The notes under the pieces: model-generated | Seen by the model: the letters and a program-made list of their open reading frames with translations, nothing else | Told to the model about the DNA's origin: nothing | Databases searched by the model: none | Program-made: the position numbers and the translations under genes | Part shown: one piece after another, positions 7,285 through 11,504 of the stretch | How positions within the stretch are numbered: the stretch's first letter is position 1 | Layout of the letters: each line of letters starts with the position of its first letter | Assembly (NCBI GenBank): GCA_946541435.1 | Contig: CAMNJK010000029.1 | Coordinates: 1-11,504, forward strand | Length of the DNA: 11,504 nucleotides | DNA from: an uncultured Bacillota bacterium | Lineage (GTDB): Bacteria; Bacillota; Clostridia; Peptostreptococcales; Anaerovoracaceae | Direction: 5' to 3'

Positions 7285-7965
7285 ATGGCAATCAAGGTAA
7301 TCGATGTGAAAGCCGGGATCTTTGATGAAAACGACCGGATCGCAGAGGAGGTCCGTGCGCAGAACAGCGCGCAGGGAACTTTCATGATCAACATCATGTC
7401 ATCTCCGGGCGCGGGCAAGACCACCACCCTGCTGCGGACCATCGCAGCGCTGCAGGAGGAGTTCCGCATGGGCGTGATGGAGGCGGATATCCAGGCCAGT
7501 GTGGATGCGGAGAAGATGGCCGCCGCCGGGGTCAGATCCATCCAGGTCCATACCGGAGGCGAGTGCGCCATGGATGCGTCCATGGTCCGGCAGGCGCTGC
7601 GGGAGTTCGACACTTCGGATCTGGATCTGCTCTTCCTGGAGAACGTGGGGAACCTGGTCTGCACGGCGGAGCAGGATACGGGCGCCCATGTGAACGTGGA
7701 GATCCTGTCCATTCCCGAGGGCGACGACAAACCCCTGAAGTACCCCCTCATGTTCCGGGTGTGCCAGTGCGTGCTGATCAACAAGACGGACACGCGGGAC
7801 TACTTCGCTTTCGACGATGAGGCGGTGAAGGAGCGGATCCGGCGGCTCAACCCCAAGGCCAGCGTGTTTTTCATTTCTGCAAAGTCTGGCGAGGGCTTTG
7901 ATGCCTGGCTGGACTGGATCCGTGAGCAGGCGGGAAAAGGCATGGAAATAAATAACAGGAAATAA
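7285..7965 (+). CDS. hypB: HypB-type GTPase, copy 2 (metal-site His replaced by Ala)
   Basis: This second HypB homologue of 226 residues follows copy 1 immediately, with AGGAGG (7274-7279) overlapping the upstream stop and 5 bases from the ATG. The P-loop SPGAGKT (40-46), EADIQASVDA (67-76), FLENVGNLVC (117-126) and NKTD (166-169) are intact, so GTP binding and hydrolysis are expected. The metal motif reads HTGGECAMDASM: Cys94 is kept, but the following His of the family is Ala95. Cys126 is kept. In HypB proteins studied biochemically this Cys-His pair plus the later Cys bind Ni/Zn between subunits, so metal handling should differ from copy 1. The last residues (GMEINNRK) are encoded by AT-rich DNA unlike the rest of the gene, and its stop codon abuts a -35 box for the next unit. 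Confidence 0.9.
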   Translation: MAIKVIDVKAGIFDENDRIAEEVRAQNSAQGTFMINIMSSPGAGKTTTLLRTIAALQEEFRMGVMEADIQASVDAEKMAAAGVRSIQVHTGGECAMDASMVRQALREFDTSDLDLLFLENVGNLVCTAEQDTGAHVNVEILSIPEGDDKPLKYPLMFRVCQCVLINKTDTRDYFAFDDEAVKERIRRLNPKASVFFISAKSGEGFDAWLDWIREQAGKGMEINNRK

Positions 7966-7994
7966 TTGACATACACAAAGACTAGTGTTATGAT
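7966..7994 (+). promoter_or_regulatory. Near-consensus extended -10 promoter
   Basis: TTGACA (7966-7971) and TATGAT (7989-7994) are separated by 17 bp, with TG one base before the -10 (7986-7987). The -35 starts directly after the hypB2 stop. It should be strong and drives the small acidic ORF, with possible read-through into vapBC. A dyad-symmetric site overlaps its -10. Confidence 0.75.
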
Positions 7995-8005
7995 TGACTC
8001 GATCA
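7991..8005. promoter_or_regulatory. Putative operator, copy 1 (15-bp near-palindrome)
   Basis: TGATTGA-C-TCGATCA pairs at 6 of 7 positions across its centre. It overlaps the -10 box and the expected transcription start, a classical repressor position. A second copy lies exactly 53 bp downstream. The binding protein is unknown. Confidence 0.5.
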
Positions 8006-8042
8006 ACGATTGTCGAAATAAAAACTATTGGGGTAACGGATT

Positions 8043-8360
8043 ATGATGGAGTCGATCAGTTTGAGTGCATTAGTAGTCAGCTGCAAGAATTATGTACCTG
8101 CTTATAACTGGTATTTACGCAAAAGTAATAAAGGGGTCTACGGAGCAGCAAAAGCGCCGGACTGTCCGGGGTATGATGAGTCGCGTTTGGATGAGTATGA
8201 ACAATCTGATGACTACGTGCTGATGCCGGAATGTCCCCGGATGACTGATGAAGAAGCCGCTGAGGTGATAAAAGACTGGTGTGTTAAAAACCATATTCCT
8301 TATGAAGATGATATGGACAGAATTGAAGAGGAATATCGAGCCTACTACGGCTATCGATGA
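8043..8360 (+). CDS. Small acidic protein of unknown function
   Basis: I do not recognise this 105-residue protein. It begins with tandem Met codons (8043 or 8046); GGGG at 8030-8033 is a weak ribosome site. The N-terminal third is neutral to basic (CKNYVPAYNWYLRKSNKG). The rest is acidic and rich in Tyr, Asp and Glu, with YDESRLDEYEQSDDYVL (44-60), TDEEAAEVIKDWCVKNHIPYED (68-89) and a final helix rich in Glu and Tyr. It has no signal peptide, membrane span or obvious DNA-binding motif. The preceding strong promoter, the paired operator-like sites and the vapBC genes 68 bases downstream suggest an accessory-module protein, perhaps a third partner or a regulator. That is inference only. The DNA is clearly more AT-rich than the hyp genes. 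Confidence 0.6.
   Translation: MMESISLSALVVSCKNYVPAYNWYLRKSNKGVYGAAKAPDCPGYDESRLDEYEQSDDYVLMPECPRMTDEEAAEVIKDWCVKNHIPYEDDMDRIEEEYRAYYGYR
8044..8058. promoter_or_regulatory. Putative operator, copy 2 (15-bp near-palindrome)
   Basis: TGATGGA-G-TCGATCA also pairs at 6 of 7 positions. Aligned with copy 1, the 17-bp blocks 7989-8005 and 8042-8058 agree at 15 of 17 bases. It covers the start codons of the small ORF. The 53-bp spacing is close to five helical turns, so both sites face the same side of DNA. Confidence 0.45.
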
Positions 8361-8376
8361 TTGAAGTTGAAACATC

Positions 8377-8405
8377 TTGTAATGATACACTGCATGGTAT
8401 ATACT
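8377..8405 (+). promoter_or_regulatory. vapBC promoter with palindromic -10 region
   Basis: TTGTAA (8377-8382) and TATACT (8400-8405) are 17 bp apart. The perfect 8-bp palindrome GTATATAC (8397-8404) overlaps the -10. VapBC modules are usually autorepressed through palindromes at the promoter, so this is a candidate operator. Confidence 0.45.
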
Positions 8406-8428
8406 CTTGCTGAAAAGGAGGGTAAGCT

Positions 8429-8659
8429 ATGCAGACAACCAAAGTATTCAATAATGGCAGGAGTCAGGCCGTGCGAATTCCGAAAAACTATCGATTTGAT
8501 GTGGAAGAAGTGTTTGTGAATAAAATCGGAGACACAGTCATGCTGACTCCTGTTACAAAACTTGGCGAAACTTTTGATATAGGGGCTGCATTGTTGACAG
8601 ATGACTTTCTTGCGGAGGGCCTTCCGGAAGACATCCCAACAGAACGGGAGGAGCTTTGA
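8429..8659 (+). CDS. vapB: VapB-type antitoxin (AbrB/MazE fold)
   Basis: This 76-residue protein has the N-terminal swapped-hairpin AbrB/MazE DNA-binding signature TKVFNNGRSQAVRIPKNYRF (4-23), typical of VapB/VagC antitoxins. It continues with VNKIGDTVMLTPV, then an acidic C-terminal tail (about 50-76) expected to wrap around and block the toxin. GGAGGG lies 7 bases upstream of the ATG. Its TGA stop overlaps the vapC ATG by one base (TGATG), giving translational coupling. It should repress its own promoter, alone and with VapC. The family call is strong from sequence and gene order. Confidence 0.92.
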   Translation: MQTTKVFNNGRSQAVRIPKNYRFDVEEVFVNKIGDTVMLTPVTKLGETFDIGAALLTDDFLAEGLPEDIPTEREEL

Positions 8660-9060
8660 TGTACATGCTTGATACGAACGCGTTCATCATGGGCGTTAGA
8701 CATCCGGACTGGGCGATTTACAACAGGATACGGGCACATCTGGGAAAGGATCTTTGTATTTCCACAATTACGCTGGGAGAACTGGAGTATGGAATATCCA
8801 AAAGTAAGTCCCCTGCAAAAAACCGTGTGGCGATATACTCCCTTCTTGCTGGCATTCAGGTCATGGAATTTGATTCAAAGGCTGCCCGGCATTTTGGTAG
8901 TATTTTTGCAGATCTGGAGCAGCGAAAGATGCGAATCAGTGATAGGGATACGCAGATCGCTGCGCATGCCAGATCACGTGGGGATGTCCTGGTCACAAAC
9001 AATACCAGGGAGTTCAGCAGAGTGAAAGGGCTGGCAATCGAAGACTGGAAACAGACATAG
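8659..9060 (+). CDS. vapC: VapC-type PIN-domain ribonuclease toxin
   Basis: Start at 8659 gives MYMLDTN, the standard VapC N-terminus, and overlaps the vapB stop; GGGAGGAG is 5 bases upstream. The frame also opens with a TTG one codon earlier, which is less likely. The 133-residue protein has the PIN acidic site: Asp5 (LDTN), Glu41 (STITLGELEYG) and Asp97 (RISDRDTQIAAHARS), followed by LVTNNTREFSRVKGL (111-125). These coordinate Mg2+ for RNA cleavage; family members cut tRNAs or rRNA and stop translation when VapB is degraded. All key residues appear intact, so the toxin is probably active. The RNA target cannot be predicted from this sequence. The gene ends 38 bases before the convergent LysR gene, with no evident terminator. 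Confidence 0.93.
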   Translation: MYMLDTNAFIMGVRHPDWAIYNRIRAHLGKDLCISTITLGELEYGISKSKSPAKNRVAIYSLLAGIQVMEFDSKAARHFGSIFADLEQRKMRISDRDTQIAAHARSRGDVLVTNNTREFSRVKGLAIEDWKQT

Positions 9061-9098
9061 TAGAATGTGAACATGAAATCTGAAACAATAATCAGTGG

Positions 9099-9974
9099 TT
9101 ATGTATGCTGATGGATCCAGCTCTCCGCGCAGCGGATAAATTCCCTTGCCGCGGCAGTACAGGTCTTCATCGATCGGGTGCCGATCCCCAGTGTCCGGGT
9201 CACCGGCGGATCGAAGGGCAGACAGCAGACCGGAAATACCGGATCGCTCAGCAGCAGGCGGGAAAAGACACTGATGCCCAGTCCCTGACTGACCATTGCC
9301 ATAGCGGCGAATTCATTGTCGGCAACATATTTGGTGTTCGGCCCGGTGCCGGGCTGAAAGAGCAGATCATAGAAATCTGATTTGTCAAAGGAGATCATGA
9401 TATATGGATGCGCCGGCAATTCATTCAGAGGAAACGCGCTGCGTTCCGCGAAGGGGTGATCGGTGGAGACAGCAGCCATGAGGGCGTCTTCGGCAAGATC
9501 GATGGATTCGATCTCCAGTGAAGGTCTTCCCACCAGAAATCCGCAGTCCACCTCCCTGGAAAAAATCATGCGCTCGTTTTCAATATTATCTTCGCAGCTG
9601 ATCACTTCGACCCTGATCCCGGGGTGCTTTTCTTCAAAACAACGCAGGATCCCCGGCAGCCATCGGATGTACACACTGTTGAATGTCGACACCCGGACCG
9701 TGCCGGAGGAGAGTCCTTTGATCGCATTGATCTTCTCACGAATGAAGTGTTCGTCTCTGTCGAGCTGCCGGATCAGCGGAAGCAGTTCTTTGCCGTTTTC
9801 GTTGAGGCGAACGCCGCCGTGTTCCCGGTAGAACAGTTTAAGCCCGTATTCTTCTTCCATGGCGTTGATGATATAGCTGACCCCCGCCTGCGTATAATTC
9901 AGAAGATCGGCAGCCTTCTTGAAGCTGCCTGTCTCCACGACCTTCAGAAAAACCTCTGCGTTTACTTTTTCCAT
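9099..9974 (-). CDS. LysR-family transcriptional regulator
   Basis: This 291-residue protein has normal LTTR length and layout. An N-terminal winged HTH (about 1-60) contains VETGSFKKAADLLNYTQAGVSYIINAMEEEYGLKLFYRE, split here only by the usual turn. A helix linker follows, then a periplasmic-binding-like effector domain (about 88-285) starting at GTVRVSTFNSVYIRWLPGIL. GAGAGGA lies about 8 bases upstream of the ATG. It is transcribed divergently from the EamA transporter and ureohydrolase genes, which makes those the likely targets and an amine, guanidino compound or amino acid a plausible inducer. Its own promoter exactly mirrors that of the target operon, so autoregulation is expected. The ligand is not deducible from sequence. 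Confidence 0.92.
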   Translation of the reverse strand: MEKVNAEVFLKVVETGSFKKAADLLNYTQAGVSYIINAMEEEYGLKLFYREHGGVRLNENGKELLPLIRQLDRDEHFIREKINAIKGLSSGTVRVSTFNSVYIRWLPGILRCFEEKHPGIRVEVISCEDNIENERMIFSREVDCGFLVGRPSLEIESIDLAEDALMAAVSTDHPFAERSAFPLNELPAHPYIMISFDKSDFYDLLFQPGTGPNTKYVADNEFAAMAMVSQGLGISVFSRLLLSDPVFPVCCLPFDPPVTRTLGIGTRSMKTCTAAAREFIRCAESWIHQHT

Positions 9975-10035
9975 ATCGTCATCCTCTCCACTTCCGCGTC
10001 AAGAATCTCTTGAGTTTTATCAAAGTATTCAGCGT

Positions 10036-10064
10036 TTTACTTTATTCTTTTGCTTTATTATAAT
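10036..10064 (+). promoter_or_regulatory. Promoter of the EamA-ureohydrolase operon
   Basis: TTTACT (10036-10041) and perfect TATAAT (10059-10064) are 17 bp apart. The -10 lies within the 12-bp palindrome TTATTATAATAA (10055-10066). The transporter ATG is 38 bases downstream. Confidence 0.65.
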
Positions 10065-10090
10065 AAGGGCACAGACATAAGTAAAGCAAA
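10049..10090. repeat. 9-bp inverted repeat around the divergent promoter
   Basis: TTTGCTTTA (10049-10057) and TAAAGCAAA (10082-10090) are perfect inverted copies separated by 24 bp. They bracket the shared -10 region and could be LysR contact sites. The right arm ends just before the transporter ribosome site (GGAG, 10091-10094), so an RNA hairpin is also possible. Confidence 0.35.
10057..10085 (-). promoter_or_regulatory. Divergent mirror-image promoter of the LysR gene
   Basis: On the minus strand TTTACT (10085-10080) and TATAAT (10062-10057) are 17 bp apart, the exact mirror of the plus-strand promoter about the centre at 10060.5. Two polymerases could not occupy both at once. Confidence 0.55.
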
Positions 10091-10102
10091 GGAGAGTATA
10101 AT

Positions 10103-10534
10103 ATGTTTGGTTATATATGGCCCATCGCGCTGGTCGTTGGCGCGAATGTGATGTATCAGATCTGCGCGAAATCCATGCCCTCCAGGATCGATCCTCTGGC
10201 GGCGCTCACAGTCACTTACTTCATCGCGCTGCTTGCCAGCGGAGGCCTGTATTTCGCCCTGAACCGCGGCAGCGCGAATCTGCTGGCGGAGTACAGCAAG
10301 CTGAACTGGGTACCGTTTGTCTTCGGGCTGGTGCTGGTCGGTCTGGAAGTTGGATTCATCTTTGCCTACAAGGCGGGCTGGCAGGTGAGTACAGCCGCGA
10401 TCATCCAATCGGTCTTCCTGGCAGCGGTTCTGCTCCTTGTCGGTTTTATGTTCTATCATGAGCCGCTGCAGTGGAACAAGCTGGTCGGCGTTGGGATCTG
10501 CGTCATCGGGCTGGTATTCATCAACATGAAATAG
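10103..10534 (+). CDS. Half-size EamA/DMT-superfamily membrane transporter
   Basis: The 143-residue protein is almost wholly membrane-embedded, with about five hydrophobic segments (about 4-22, 33-53, 70-90, 97-115 and 122-140). The ending FYHEPLQWNKLVGVGICVIGLVFIN is typical of an EamA repeat. Two-repeat EamA transporters are about 300 residues, so this is a single-repeat form that must work as a dimer, as small multidrug resistance proteins do. GGAG is 8 bases upstream of the ATG. The ureohydrolase gene follows 41 bases after its stop and probably shares the transcript. It may export or import the amine, guanidino compound or other metabolite linked to that enzyme; substrate and direction are unknown. 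Confidence 0.8.
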   Translation: MFGYIWPIALVVGANVMYQICAKSMPSRIDPLAALTVTYFIALLASGGLYFALNRGSANLLAEYSKLNWVPFVFGLVLVGLEVGFIFAYKAGWQVSTAAIIQSVFLAAVLLLVGFMFYHEPLQWNKLVGVGICVIGLVFINMK

Positions 10535-10575
10535 AAGGCTGTATCATAAGTCAGAATCAACAGGAGAACAAGGAT

Positions 10576-11504
10576 ATGAATCAGAAGAATGAACACGCCA
10601 TGAAACCGGAAACATGGTTCGGCCTGAACAGGCCGGAAGCGAAAGCAGCCGATGTGGATGCTGTCATCTTCGGCATTCCCTATGACGGCGGCGTCAGCTA
10701 CCGGGGCGGCGCAGCCCAGGCGCCGGATCTGCTCCGGGCCAATACAGACCACGCCACCCCCTGCACGGAACGGCTGGATTACTTCGATGATTTCGCCGTA
10801 CTGGATGCCGGCAACTTCGAGGGCCCGCGGGACGAGGTCTTCGCGGAAGTGCAGGACTATGTGCAAAGGCTGGTAAGGGCGGGGGTACGCTTCACCATGA
10901 TCGGCGGGGACCATTCCGTCACCATCCCGGTGGAGCGGGGCGTGAACGCAGCGCTGGATGAGCCCTTCGGGATCATCCATATCGACGCCCATATGGACCT
11001 GAGCTATGAACTGGAAGGGGATCCCCTGTCCCACGGTTCCACTGAGCAGAGAGCGCTGGAAATGTCCAACATCGGCTCGGAAAAGAACCTTTACTTCATC
11101 GGGATCCGGTCCATCGAGCCTGACGAATTCGAGTTCAGCAGGGGCAGGGATCTCCAGGTCAAAACAGCTTATGACTGTTACCATGAGGGGATCGAAGCTG
11201 TTGCCGACGACTGCATCGCGAAGATGAAACAGTTCGATAAGGTATATCTGACCTTTGACATCGATGCCCTGGATCCCGCCTATGCAGGAGGCACCGGCAC
11301 ACCCCAGTTCGGCGGGCTGACCTCAAGGATGGCCATGACTCTGATCCAGAAGCTCTTCGCAGAGCTGAACATCATCGGCTTTGACATCGTCGAGATCGCG
11401 CCGCCCCTGGACGACTCGCTGGCATCCATGTACGCGGGCCGCAAGCTCCTTACAGAAGGCTGGGGCGTCTGGGCAAAGGAAATCGGGAAACTGAAACAGT
11501 TTTA
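10576..11504 (+). CDS. Arginase/agmatinase-family ureohydrolase (reaches window end)
   Basis: The frame runs 309 codons and the window ends on TA, probably the first two bases of the stop. AGGAG lies 9 bases upstream of the ATG. All binuclear-metal ligands are present: His113 (GGDHS), Asp137/His139/Asp141 (HIDAHMD), Asp228/Asp230 (TFDIDALDP). Family motifs GIPYDGGVSYRGG (33-45), GTGTPQFGGLTS (239-250) and VEIAPPLDD (272-280) are also intact. It should hydrolyse a guanidino or amidino group, releasing urea or a related product. Candidate substrates are agmatine, arginine, guanidinobutyrate, formiminoglutamate and guanidine. The active-site loop SHGSTEQRALE (152-162) has Glu where a hydrophobic residue, often Phe, is common (SHGTPFRRA-like). 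Substrate is therefore left open. It is in an operon with the EamA transporter under the LysR regulator. Confidence 0.88.
   Translation, partial: MNQKNEHAMKPETWFGLNRPEAKAADVDAVIFGIPYDGGVSYRGGAAQAPDLLRANTDHATPCTERLDYFDDFAVLDAGNFEGPRDEVFAEVQDYVQRLVRAGVRFTMIGGDHSVTIPVERGVNAALDEPFGIIHIDAHMDLSYELEGDPLSHGSTEQRALEMSNIGSEKNLYFIGIRSIEPDEFEFSRGRDLQVKTAYDCYHEGIEAVADDCIAKMKQFDKVYLTFDIDALDPAYAGGTGTPQFGGLTSRMAMTLIQKLFAELNIIGFDIVEIAPPLDDSLASMYAGRKLLTEGWGVWAKEIGKLKQF

Noticed and set aside
7989..8058. Insertion-element target duplication or attachment sites
   Set aside because: The repeats are only 53 bp apart with no recombinase between them, and each is itself dyad-symmetric at promoter positions, which fits operators better.
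9975..10102. Guanidine (ykkC or mini-ykkC) riboswitch ahead of the transporter-ureohydrolase operon
   Set aside because: The region is AT-rich and filled by the mirrored promoters. I saw no paired hairpins with ACGR loops; a covariance search would be decisive.

Overview
The window looks like chromosomal DNA from an anaerobic, fairly GC-rich member of the Firmicutes/Clostridia. This is inferred from clostridial-type surface repeats, strong AGGAGG ribosome sites, cysteine-rich Fe-S and nickel-maturation genes, and NCS2 and AspT-like transporters. No rRNA, tRNA, CRISPR array or complete mobile element is visible, and no gene-free stretch exceeds about 130 bases.

Left part (1-4896). At the left edge is the C-terminal part of a large surface protein (Cys/Trp repeat, Pro-Asp linker, Fn3-like and Big2-like domains) with no credible start. 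Convergent to it is an AspT/YidE/YbjL-type membrane transporter that lacks the usual central TrkA-C (RCK_C) domains. Divergent from the transporter is a two-gene purine unit: a purine nucleoside phosphorylase carrying a lipoprotein signal peptide, then an AzgA-like NCS2 nucleobase permease 6 bases downstream. Together they suggest phosphorolysis of nucleosides outside the membrane followed by uptake of the freed base.

Middle part (4906-7965). This is a nickel/Fe-S block. A multi-cluster 4Fe-4S protein and hypA lie on the minus strand. Two tandem hypB-type GTPase genes diverge from them on the plus strand. The second HypB has lost the histidine of the conserved Cys-His metal site.

AT-rich insert (about 7941-9098). 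It begins at the 3' end of the second hypB. It holds a near-consensus promoter, two dyad-symmetric 15-bp sites 53 bp apart, a small acidic protein of unknown function, and a VapBC toxin-antitoxin pair.

Right part (9099-11504). A LysR-type regulator diverges from a half-size EamA transporter followed by an arginase/agmatinase-family ureohydrolase that reaches the window end. The two divergent promoters are exact mirror images sharing one palindromic -10 element. The ureohydrolase lies a few kb from HypA/HypB-type nickel chaperones, which raises the possibility of a nickel-dependent ureohydrolase such as guanidine hydrolase. That link is inference only.
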